Part shown: one piece after another, positions 56,430 through 64,000 of the stretch
How positions within the stretch are numbered: position 1 is the first letter of the stretch
Layout of the letters: every line of letters begins with the position of its first letter
From: Halosimplex litoreum
GTDB lineage: Archaea > Halobacteriota > Halobacteria > Halobacteriales > Haloarculaceae
Assembly: GCF_016065055.1 (NCBI RefSeq)
Contig: NZ_CP065856.1
Span: 3,471,836-3,535,835 of the forward strand
Length of the DNA: 64,000 nucleotides
Reading direction: 5' to 3'
The notes under the pieces: generated by a model
The model's database searches: none
Told to the model about the DNA's origin: nothing
Seen by the model: only the letters and a program-made list of their open reading frames with translations
Position numbers and translations under genes: made by a program

Positions 56430-56520
56430 GTCTCGGGAATACCGGGGACGGGGGAAAAGTCCGACGGGCCCCGGTCGCGGGGGACGGGCGCTCGTCCGCG
56501 GCCGACGAGCGCGCTCGGGG

Positions 56521-59500
56521 CTACAGCTGCAGTCGGCGGACGGTCGTGCCCGACGACTCCACGTCGGCGGCGCCGGCGGCGACGATCACCTGGTTCTCGC
56601 CGCGCTCGATGCCGACGGTCGTCTCGAACTCGGTCCCGTCGGGTTCGAGGACGACGCCCTCGACGGGCGTCTTGACGGCGACGCGCTCGCCGGTCGTCTC
56701 GCCGGAGACGACCAACTGGTCGCCGCGGAACTCCGTGTCCACCCGGAGCGCGGGGCTTCGGTCGGGTTCGTGGAGCCGTTCGTCGCGGTAGCGCTCGCGG
56801 ACGACGGCGGGCGTCTCGACGGGTTCGCCGGCGCTGACGCCGTGCGCCAGGCGGACGTACTGGGCCATCGACCACGCCAGCGGCGTCGCCGAGCCGGTCC
56901 CCTCGCCGAACACCCAGTCGTAGTCGGTGGCGTGCTCGCGGTCCCACACCTGTTCGGCGATCATCCGCCCGGAGTTGGCGAACTCCTGCATCGCGCGCAG
57001 ACAGTCCGCCGGGGAGAGGTCGGGCTCGTCCAGCTGCAGCTCGTACTCGCCGCGCTCGCCGGTCAGTAGCGGCCAGAGCCGGCCCTTGCCCTTGTGTTCG
57101 ACCGACCACGGACCGCCCACGTCGCCGCGCTCGCGCTCGCCGTAGCCGTCGCCGTTGTAGCGATAGAACCCCGCCGCCGAGCCGGCGTCGACCCTGATCG
57201 TGTCGTCGACCTCGGCGACGGAGTTGCGGACCACCTCGTCGTCGGCCTGTTTGATACCCAATCTGACCAGATCGAGGAAGCCGCCGTCGATGATGTCCCG
57301 TTCGTCCAGGGTCGGGCCGGCGTTGGCGAGCGTCCGCAGGTGGCCGGCCTCGGGGTCGCCGTCGCGGGTCACGCGGACGTAGTAGGGCGTCTCGTCGTGG
57401 CGCTCGGTCCCGGTCTCGGTGGCGGTCCAGTCTTCGACGTTGTTGACCCACTGGTCGGCCAGCGCCGTCCAGACGAGGGCGTCTGCCTCGTGACCGGTGT
57501 CGACCGCGAGCTTGCCGGCGCAGGCCAGCCCGGCGATCTCGGCGGCGATCGAGGAGGGCGAGTAGCCCGATTCCTCCTCCCAGCGCTCCTGTGCGCTCTC
57601 GGGGCCGTTGCGGGCGACGTAGTCGGCCGAGCGGCGGACCTGTTCGTAGTCGTAGTCGACCTCGTCGAAGTCGAGGCCGCGCTCGGCGAGGTGGTAGGCC
57701 ATCACCGCCGGGTAGGAGATGTTGTCCATCTGCTCGCCGCCCCAGCGGGTGATGCCGTTGACGTAGGTGTTCTGCGGGATGAAGCCGTCCTCGTCCTGCT
57801 GGTACTCGTAGATGTACGCCAGCTGTTCGGCGGCCACCTCCAGCTCGCCGACGGTCTCGAAGACGGTGAACACCTGGTAGAGGTCCCGCGACCAGACGAA
57901 GTTGTAGCCGTAGCCCTTCGGTTCGTCGGCCGAGACGGCCTCGCCCCACGGGACCGACGGCGAGGCGATGGAGGCGCCGGCGTAGGTCTTGTCCTCGACG
58001 GCGTAGAGGCTCATCAGAGCGGTGCGATACTGGGCCGCCAGATCGCGGTCGTCGGCGACCGAGTCGGGCAGCGAGCGGTCGGCGAGGAAGTCCGCCCAGG
58101 TGTCGGTGTACTCGGCGCGAACGGTCTCGAAGCCGCGGTCGAGGGCGCCGTCGGCCTCGCCCAGCGCGGCGGCGGTGTCGGCGGCGCGGGCGAACCCGAG
58201 CGCGAGTTCCGAGTCGACGGCGGCGCCGGTGCCCAGGCGGCCGACGAGGACGACGCTCTGGTTGTCGACAGTGTCGAGCGGTTCGGGACGGACGCCCTCG
58301 GCGAACAGCGCGCGCAGCGGCTCGCTGCCGGCGGCGCCGACTGTCGCCCACTCGAAGCGGTCGCGGGCGGCCATCGCCATCGCGACGGAGTAGCCTTCGC
58401 CGTCCTCGTCGACGAGGAACGGCTCCTCGGTCTCGCCGGTGTAGGCGGTCGGATCGCGGGCGACGAGGTGGTGGGCGCCTTCCTCGCCGAGGCGCAGGCC
58501 GCGGTCGGCCGCGGCGCTGTTGACCAGCGCCGTGTCGGCGACGGCGAACACCTCGTAGTCGCCGTCGTCGTCGTCGGCCGAGAACTGGACGTCCGCGAGC
58601 ACCGCGTCGTGTTCGGGGTCGGTCGCGTACTCGACGGTCAACTCCCACCGGTGGCCCCGGCCGTCCCCGGCCTCGGTGAAGACGTGCCGGAACAGCAGGG
58701 CGTCGTCCGACGCGGGTTCGACCCGTCGCTCGACCGTGTCGTCGCTGACGCGCGACTCGTTGTGCGTCCGGATGGTGTAGTCGTCGTCCGCCCGGTCGTT
58801 GACCAGAAAGTCGAGCGTCCGGAGGTTCATCAGGTCGACCTGCGGGAACCGCACCTCCGTCATCGCGCCCTCGGTGAGCGTGAACCACACTCGCGAGGGG
58901 TCGGCGGCGTCGTGGTCGGCCGCGGTGCCGAGCCCGTACTTCTCGCCGGTCGTCCAGCGCATCCGGTCGGTCGGACCCTCGATATCGGACGTACGAGCCG
59001 GCAGCGCCGCCTCGGCGTCGAGCAGCGCGGTCGTGCGCAGCCGGAGCGCGTGCGACCAGCCCAGCGGCGCCGCGCAGTCGAGATCCCCGTCGTCGAACGC
59101 CTGCTCGGCGAGGTAGCCGGCGTCGGTCGTCAGCGGGCCGTCCTCGCCCAGCAGCTCGTAGAGGTCCGCCGCGCGGTCGAGGTACGCGTCGCCCTGCCGA
59201 CCGCGCTCGTTCAGGAGGACCCCGACTTCGGCGGCGGCGACGGCGCCCATCCCCGTCGTCGCCGACCACACCTTCTCGCGGTCCTGGTCGGCGGTCCGCC
59301 AGTCGTCGCCCTCGTAGCGGACCAGGCCCGCCAGCTCGCTCTCGGGGGGGTTGCGGAACAGGCCGTCCAGCGTCGTCACGACGTGCTCGGCCACCCGCTC
59401 CAGCCGGTCGTCGTCGAGCGTGGTCTCCGGGACCGCGTCGTAGGCCGCGACCGCTTCCGCGAGCGACAGCGTCGCCGCGTCGAGCCGGCCGTCGGGCTCG

Positions 59501-61056
59501 CCGTCGACCAGCCGCATCGGATACGCGCCCCGCTCGGCGTCGTAGACCTCGTCGAGCCCGTCGAACACCGCCTCGGCGGCCGCCAGCGCCCGGTCGGCGA
59601 GCTGGCGGCCGACCGGCGCTCGCGCGACCGCCGCGAACGCCTGGACGTACGTCGCCGCGGTGTGGGTGAACCGCCCGGTTGCGTCCTCCCAGACGTTCTG
59701 GCAGGGTGCGGGCAGCCCGTCGTCGCCGACGGTCCGTGTGAGTGCGTCGACGGCCTCTGCGACGGTCTCGCGGACCGAGACGGTCAGGTCGTCGTCGAGG
59801 ACGGCCCGGCGCTCGCGGAGCAGCGTCGCGAGGAAGGCCACGGCGGAGGCGGTCTGGTCGGCCTGGTACTCGACGGCGTCGTCGTCGCGCTCGACGTTCG
59901 CGTTGGCCCAGCCGGGCGCGAGCGAGCCGTCGACCGCCCAGACGCGGTGGGGCCAGGTGCCGTCGGGCAGCTGGGCGTCGCAGTGGAAGCGGGCGGCCCG
60001 CTCGACGAGTCCGCCGACCGGGAGGTCGAGACGGTCGCCCGCGGCGAGGACGTGGCGGGCGACCTCGGCGTCGTCGCGGAACCAGACGTAGCCGTAGCCG
60101 CCCGAGTTGGTGTGGAACGGGTCGAACTCCGGGGCAGCGATCCGCGCGCCGGTCGGCCCTTCGAGCAGGTCCGCGACTCGCAGGTCCGACCGCACTAGGT
60201 CCGACCGCGGCGTCGACTCGGGCACGTCGACGGTCGTCCGGTCGCGAGCCGCCGCACGGAGTTCGTCGGCGCTCGCGTGGCCGCCCGCACAGGCGCGCAA
60301 GTCCGCGAGCGCCCCGCCCCTGTCTACCTCGCGGTGGTCCGACAGCTGGGTGACCAGCGTCGTCCGGTTGCTCCGCCCCTCCCGTTCGAGCGGGGCGGTC
60401 ACGACGAAGTCGCCGGTCATCCGCGTCTGGTCGCGGGCGCGTTCGCCCTCGCCGCGCGGGAAGTCGACCGGGTCGTCGTCGACGATCTCCGCGAAGCGCT
60501 CGGGTCGCTGGCCCCGGACCCCGCTGATACCCGTCGAGGCCGTCAGGTAGTCGTGTTCCGTCCGATGGAAGACCTCCAGCACGCTCGATCCGGTGGGGCC
60601 ACTATCTTCGTGGACCAGCGCGCCGACACCGGCTTCCTCGCCCTCGGGCGCCATCGTGAGGAAGCCGACCAGCTGGGCGTCCTGCGGGACGGCCCCGCGC
60701 AGTTCGACGTGCGTGACGTGGGCTCGTCCGAGCGTCAGGTCGTACTGGTGGACCGTGAACGAGCCCGCGTCGTACTCGGTCTCGACCAGCCGCGTGTCGC
60801 GATAGTAGTGCTGGCGGATGGTCTCCAGATCGGCGAACCAGTGGGTCCCCCGCTGGGTCCGAACCCCCAGCTTCGAACGGTCGATCCCGTGTAACCCCGA
60901 GAGCGGCGCGGAGTAGTCGCGCAGCGACCCGTTCGGGTCCACGTGGACCAGCCGGTCGCCGTGGCCGGAGAAGGCGCCGGTGACCGTCCTCGTCTCTTCC
61001 GGGAAGCGCTCGCCGCGTGCTCGTTTGTACTCGTCGAGCGCCGTCGTCAGCCGCAT
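56521..61056 (-). CDS. double GH15-type glucoamylase-like protein
   Basis: A 1511-residue cytosolic protein (no signal peptide) formed by two GH15-like halves. The first (1-690) has its own N-terminal beta domain and a barrel with NSGGYGYVWFRDDAEVARH at 318-336. The second (about 690-1511) has GEKYGLGTAADHDAA, a beta domain, GYGYNFVWSRDLYQVF near 1048-1063 and the catalytic acids in ESGYSPSSIAAEIAG and YDWVFGEGTGSATPLAWSMA. GH15 enzymes release glucose from alpha-glucans. The first half likely keeps a binding or altered role. Alpha-amylase and glycosyltransferase genes are next to it. Confidence 0.92.
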   Translation of the reverse strand: MRLTTALDEYKRARGERFPEETRTVTGAFSGHGDRLVHVDPNGSLRDYSAPLSGLHGIDRSKLGVRTQRGTHWFADLETIRQHYYRDTRLVETEYDAGSFTVHQYDLTLGRAHVTHVELRGAVPQDAQLVGFLTMAPEGEEAGVGALVHEDSGPTGSSVLEVFHRTEHDYLTASTGISGVRGQRPERFAEIVDDDPVDFPRGEGERARDQTRMTGDFVVTAPLEREGRSNRTTLVTQLSDHREVDRGGALADLRACAGGHASADELRAAARDRTTVDVPESTPRSDLVRSDLRVADLLEGPTGARIAAPEFDPFHTNSGGYGYVWFRDDAEVARHVLAAGDRLDLPVGGLVERAARFHCDAQLPDGTWPHRVWAVDGSLAPGWANANVERDDDAVEYQADQTASAVAFLATLLRERRAVLDDDLTVSVRETVAEAVDALTRTVGDDGLPAPCQNVWEDATGRFTHTAATYVQAFAAVARAPVGRQLADRALAAAEAVFDGLDEVYDAERGAYPMRLVDGEPDGRLDAATLSLAEAVAAYDAVPETTLDDDRLERVAEHVVTTLDGLFRNPPESELAGLVRYEGDDWRTADQDREKVWSATTGMGAVAAAEVGVLLNERGRQGDAYLDRAADLYELLGEDGPLTTDAGYLAEQAFDDGDLDCAAPLGWSHALRLRTTALLDAEAALPARTSDIEGPTDRMRWTTGEKYGLGTAADHDAADPSRVWFTLTEGAMTEVRFPQVDLMNLRTLDFLVNDRADDDYTIRTHNESRVSDDTVERRVEPASDDALLFRHVFTEAGDGRGHRWELTVEYATDPEHDAVLADVQFSADDDDGDYEVFAVADTALVNSAAADRGLRLGEEGAHHLVARDPTAYTGETEEPFLVDEDGEGYSVAMAMAARDRFEWATVGAAGSEPLRALFAEGVRPEPLDTVDNQSVVLVGRLGTGAAVDSELALGFARAADTAAALGEADGALDRGFETVRAEYTDTWADFLADRSLPDSVADDRDLAAQYRTALMSLYAVEDKTYAGASIASPSVPWGEAVSADEPKGYGYNFVWSRDLYQVFTVFETVGELEVAAEQLAYIYEYQQDEDGFIPQNTYVNGITRWGGEQMDNISYPAVMAYHLAERGLDFDEVDYDYEQVRRSADYVARNGPESAQERWEEESGYSPSSIAAEIAGLACAGKLAVDTGHEADALVWTALADQWVNNVEDWTATETGTERHDETPYYVRVTRDGDPEAGHLRTLANAGPTLDERDIIDGGFLDLVRLGIKQADDEVVRNSVAEVDDTIRVDAGSAAGFYRYNGDGYGERERGDVGGPWSVEHKGKGRLWPLLTGERGEYELQLDEPDLSPADCLRAMQEFANSGRMIAEQVWDREHATDYDWVFGEGTGSATPLAWSMAQYVRLAHGVSAGEPVETPAVVRERYRDERLHEPDRSPALRVDTEFRGDQLVVSGETTGERVAVKTPVEGVVLEPDGTEFETTVGIERGENQVIVAAGAADVESSGTTVRRLQL

Positions 61057-61198
61057 ACCGTCACCACGCCCGTTCCGTATATAAATCCCGCCTCGCCCGC
61101 AGGCGTTGCCACGCGGTCACACCGAGCACGGATCGACGGACCGCAACGCCGCGAACGACCCGCGAGCGCGCCTCGACGGCGCGCGACCGGTCCGGCCG

Positions 61199-63187
61199 TC
61201 AGCGTCTCGTTCCCGACGGGGCCGCCGGCAGGACGGCGACGCTGTCGACCCGGAGCCCCTCGACCGTCGCGACGGACTCGCCGGTCAGCAGATCCGTCGC
61301 GCTCGAAGCGGCGTCGACTGCCACCGTCGCCGGCTCCGCGCCGAAGTTCAGGACGACGACGACGGCGTCGTCCGATTCGCCGCCCTCGCGGCGGAACGCG
61401 ACCACGCGGTCGTCCCACCCCTCGCGAACGTCGTACTCGACCCGTTCGAGGTCGGCCGCGGTCGCCAGCGCGGGCCGCTCGCCCCGGAGCGCGGTCAGCC
61501 GGCGGACGTGCTCGCGCAGCGACTCGTCGGCGTGGGCCCAGGCGAGGTCGTCGCGTTTGCCCCGCTGGCCGAACTCCTGGCCCGCGTAGACCATCGGCGC
61601 GCCGGGCAGCGTGAAGAGCGCGCCCAGCGCCGCCTCGGCTTCGGGTCGTCCGCACTCGACGAGATAGCGCGTCTCGTCGTGGTTCTCGGCGTAGAGCATG
61701 AACCCGGCGTGGTCGGGAAAGCCCGATCGGGCGCGGTCCTCGACGGCGTCGAGGACGGCCTCGGCCGGCTCGCCGTTGCCCACCCGCCGGAGCGCGGCGT
61801 AGGTCGTCGAGTCGAAGTGGACGTCGAACAGCCCCGCCTGGAAGTCGGGGATGTAGGGGATGGTCTCGTCGAGCAGCAGGAACTCGCTGTCGCGGGCCTT
61901 CAGCCGGTCGTGAACCTCCCGCCAGAAGGCGTTGGGGACCGCCCACGCCATGTCGCAGCGGAAGCCGTCGACCAGCGGCGCCCACTCGTCGACCGCGTCG
62001 AGCAGGTGCCGGCGCACCGGGAGATGCGAGAAGTCGAAGTTGGCGATCAGCTCCCAGTCGAAGTACGTCTCCGGCTCGCCCGGGCCGCGCCACTCGTACC
62101 ACTCGCGATACTCGCTGTCCGGGTCCGAAACCGCCGCCTGGTAGTAGGGGTGAGCCCGCGCGGAGTGGTTGCAGACCAGGTCGAACAGCACGCGCATGCC
62201 GCGGTCGTGAGCGGCGTCGATCAGTCGTTCGTACTCCTCGCGGGTCCCCAGGTCCGCGGCGAGCGAGAAGAAGTCGGTCACGTTGTAGCCGTGGGGCGCG
62301 TCGTCGGTCGAAAGCACCGGCGTCAGCCACAGCGTGTCGACGCCGAGCCCCTCGATGTAGTCCAGCCGCTCGCGGATGGCGTCGAAGACCCCGCCCGCCG
62401 TCGCGGCGTCGCTGCCCTGTCCGGGGAACGTCCGCACGTAGATCTCGTAGATGACCGAATCCTCGGCCCACGCCGGCGGGTCGTAGGGGCGCTGGATGGT
62501 GACGTCCCCTCCGTCGAGCCGGATATTGACCGCGTCGGGGACGCTGTACCCGTGGCGGCCCACCGCGACGGCGTGGACCCTGGCGCGGTCGGAGACGGCG
62601 TCGAGCGGGATCGTCACCGTGCCGTCCGCGATCCGGGCGTCCTCGCGGTCGAGGTCGTCCCGGTCGTCGAACAGGACGGCCACGTCCAGGTCGGCGGCCG
62701 TCTCGGCGCCGTCGGGGTGGGGCCGCGGGTCGGCCTCGACGACGACGTCGTCGCCCGCGACCGTCGCCGAGAGCGAGAGTCGCGGTCGGCCGCCTCCGTC
62801 GGGGTCGGCTGGCGTTCCGTCGGTCTCGTCCGTCCGTCCGGAGCCGTCACCGGCGTCGCCGCTCGCGCCGGCGGCGGCCTCGTCGGCGGTGGTCTCGGTC
62901 GCGCCCGACCGGGGATACGACGGGGCCTCCGACGCGGGCGCGAGCCCGCCGGGGAACGCGCGGACGGTCAGTTCGTGACGGCCGTCGGGCGCGTCGAGCG
63001 CGACGACGTAGCGACCTGGCTCGTCGGGGTTGAAATACTCGACCGGTTCGTCGCCCAGCGTCGCCGTCGAACCGGCGGGCGCGGCCGCGACCGTCCAGGC
63101 GTAGGTCGCCGCCGGATCCGGATCGCGCGGCGCGAGTTCGACCTCGTCGCCGACGGCCACGAATCGCGGCGGTCCCGGGTGGTGCAT
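61199..63187 (-). CDS. GH13 alpha-amylase family protein (cytosolic)
   Basis: A 662-residue glycoside hydrolase. The N-terminal 200 residues are a beta-sandwich plus an acidic Gly/Ser/Asp linker (residues 95-145). The GH13 barrel has region I DLVCNH (336-341), region II FRCDMAWA with the nucleophile Asp412, region III LLLDE with Glu441 and region IV ENHDE with Asp504. A small C-terminal beta domain ends it. It hydrolyses or transfers alpha-1,4 glucose units. No signal peptide is seen, so it likely acts on internal glucans with the GH15 protein downstream. Confidence 0.92.
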   Translation of the reverse strand: MHHPGPPRFVAVGDEVELAPRDPDPAATYAWTVAAAPAGSTATLGDEPVEYFNPDEPGRYVVALDAPDGRHELTVRAFPGGLAPASEAPSYPRSGATETTADEAAAGASGDAGDGSGRTDETDGTPADPDGGGRPRLSLSATVAGDDVVVEADPRPHPDGAETAADLDVAVLFDDRDDLDREDARIADGTVTIPLDAVSDRARVHAVAVGRHGYSVPDAVNIRLDGGDVTIQRPYDPPAWAEDSVIYEIYVRTFPGQGSDAATAGGVFDAIRERLDYIEGLGVDTLWLTPVLSTDDAPHGYNVTDFFSLAADLGTREEYERLIDAAHDRGMRVLFDLVCNHSARAHPYYQAAVSDPDSEYREWYEWRGPGEPETYFDWELIANFDFSHLPVRRHLLDAVDEWAPLVDGFRCDMAWAVPNAFWREVHDRLKARDSEFLLLDETIPYIPDFQAGLFDVHFDSTTYAALRRVGNGEPAEAVLDAVEDRARSGFPDHAGFMLYAENHDETRYLVECGRPEAEAALGALFTLPGAPMVYAGQEFGQRGKRDDLAWAHADESLREHVRRLTALRGERPALATAADLERVEYDVREGWDDRVVAFRREGGESDDAVVVVLNFGAEPATVAVDAASSATDLLTGESVATVEGLRVDSVAVLPAAPSGTRR

Positions 63188-63344
63188 GCCCCCACCTGCG
63201 CGCGTCTCCGCCTTCGGGTTTGCGGTGTGCGCCAATTCGGCGGTCGGGCGCGCAGTCACGCTCGCGGGCGTCCCGTGCCCGGACCGCGAGTCCCGAGGAC
63301 CGGCGACGCGAACAGTTAAGTCGTTCTCGGCCCGCGGTTGGGGC

Positions 63345-63683
63345 ATGACCGCGGCGAACGCGACGGGGCCAGTATCGGTCGACGTCGACGTCGACGACGG
63401 GCGAACGACTATCGAAGTGACGGGCCAGCGCCGAGTGGCGACGGTCGTCCGTTCGGAGTCGGGCGAACGGATCTACCTCCCGCCCGAACCCACCGAGGAC
63501 GAGGACGGCGAGGCGACGCCCTACCGGCCGACCGGCGGCGACAATCCCTACGAGGGCATCGCCGACGACAGCCCGTACGGGTCAAGTCGGCGCGCGCCGG
63601 CGACGATCGGCCGGTCGCCGACCGCCGACGGCTTCCGCATCGTCCACCCCGAACCCGTGACGGACGTGCGACTGCTGCGCTGA
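63345..63683 (+). CDS. conserved haloarchaeal protein near glucan genes
   Basis: A 112-residue protein with an N-terminal strand pair (VSVDVDVDDGRTTIEVTG, RVATVVRSESGERIYLPPE) and a Pro/Tyr/Gly-rich middle (TPYRPTGGDNPYEGIADDSPYGSS) ending in FRIVHPEPVTDVRLLR. The family is unknown. The ATG at 63345 follows AACAGTTAAG (63311-63320) by 25-34 bases. It is divergent from the GH13 gene and convergent with the glycosyltransferase. Confidence 0.75.
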   Translation: MTAANATGPVSVDVDVDDGRTTIEVTGQRRVATVVRSESGERIYLPPEPTEDEDGEATPYRPTGGDNPYEGIADDSPYGSSRRAPATIGRSPTADGFRIVHPEPVTDVRLLR

Positions 63684-63714
63684 AGGGCCGCCCGGGTCGG
63701 ATCGAACGCCGACC

Positions 63715-64000
63715 CTACTCCTCGAGGATCTCTTCGTAGAACGCGACGTGCTCGTCGGCGACCGTCTCCCAGGTCCGTTCCTCGTACTCCAGGGGCGTGT
63801 CCGCGGCCAGCGCCTCGTCGATGCCGTCGGCGATGGAGTCGGAGTCGGTCTCGACCTCGACGACGCAGTCGTCGGGCAGGACCTCCGCCGCCCCGGACTC
63901 GCTGGCGACGACGCGGGTGCCGACCGACAGCGCCTCGACGATGGTGATCCCGAACGGCTCGGCCAGCGACGGCGAGACGAACAGATCCGCCGAGGCGTAG
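63715..64000 (-). CDS. glycosyltransferase family 4 protein, N-terminal part beyond the window
   Basis: The last 95 codons of a GT-B glycosyltransferase. The visible part begins YASADLFVSPSLAEPFGITIVEAL, which holds the donor-binding Glu-x7-Glu motif, followed by ASESGAAEVLPDD and a helical tail with TWETVADEHVAFYEEI. The start is outside the window. With GH15 and GH13 genes on the same strand, it may make alpha-glucan or trehalose-type sugars, but the acceptor is unknown. Confidence 0.85.
   Translation of the reverse strand, partial: YASADLFVSPSLAEPFGITIVEALSVGTRVVASESGAAEVLPDDCVVEVETDSDSIADGIDEALAADTPLEYEERTWETVADEHVAFYEEILEE

Noticed and set aside
57094..60198. 1034-codon open frame opposite the GH15 gene
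   Set aside because: Long antisense frames are expected in GC-rich DNA; its translation is low-complexity and the opposite strand encodes a clear GH15 protein.

Overview
The window is chromosomal DNA of a halophilic archaeon (class Halobacteria). It is GC-rich and its proteins are strongly acidic. Start codons often lie 25-35 nt downstream of TATA-like boxes, which suggests leaderless mRNAs. It carries genes typical of haloarchaea: TbsP, LWR-salt protein, a HalOD1 domain, UPF0179, aIF5A with deoxyhypusine synthase, and ATP-dependent PEP carboxykinase. The 16S and 23S rRNAs are clearly haloarchaeal. A Haloarculaceae-type host such as Haloarcula or Halosimplex is a guess; genus cannot be fixed here. 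No IS element, integrase, prophage or CRISPR array was seen.

Layout. 1-2.25 kb: a truncated DUF5820-like gene, UPF0179, a cupin and a deacylase. 2.5-8.2 kb: a full rRNA operon with tandem promoters, 16S and 23S processing stems, 16S-23S-5S and a terminator hairpin. It lacks the usual spacer tRNA-Ala and distal tRNA-Cys. Two D-arm-less tRNA-like elements of nearly equal size stand in the 16S-23S spacer and directly before 5S. 8.2-13.8 kb: DUF309, a thioesterase, an HtrA-type protease, tRNA-Leu(CAA) followed by a decayed partial copy, a HAD hydrolase, a YIP1-like protein, a frameshifted LWR-salt gene and a pterin dehydratase. 14.2-17.3 kb: a tetrapyrrole operon (siroheme decarboxylase, precorrin-2 dehydrogenase, HemA) for the siroheme-dependent heme route. 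17.4-24.8 kb: a winged-helix regulator overlapping a frameshifted HalOD1 gene, GlyA, TbsP, a YcaO enzyme, a small zinc finger, DUF63 and an IMPase. 24.9-30.2 kb: two overlapping moeA paralogues, Hsp20 and a UbiB kinase.

30.3-43.4 kb holds the hypusine genes (aIF5A with agmatinase, then deoxyhypusine synthase 9 kb away), RtcB, Nif3, a YchF-type GTPase, SprT, an aldehyde dehydrogenase/reductase couple and PEP carboxykinase. 43.5-56.4 kb holds a 49-residue zinc finger, an ABC exporter, RtcA, two MFS transporters, a membrane-bound spermidine-synthase-like protein, a methyltransferase, a cold-shock protein, a K+ channel, a nitroreductase and a cupin. 56.5-64 kb is a polyglucose module: a 1511-residue double GH15 protein, a GH13 amylase-like enzyme and, cut by the window end, a GT4 glycosyltransferase.

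The features most worth a second look are the paired tRNA-like elements in the rRNA operon, the tRNA-Leu remnant with repeated 3' ends, two independent frameshifts, the orphan YcaO enzyme and the divergent second MoeA.
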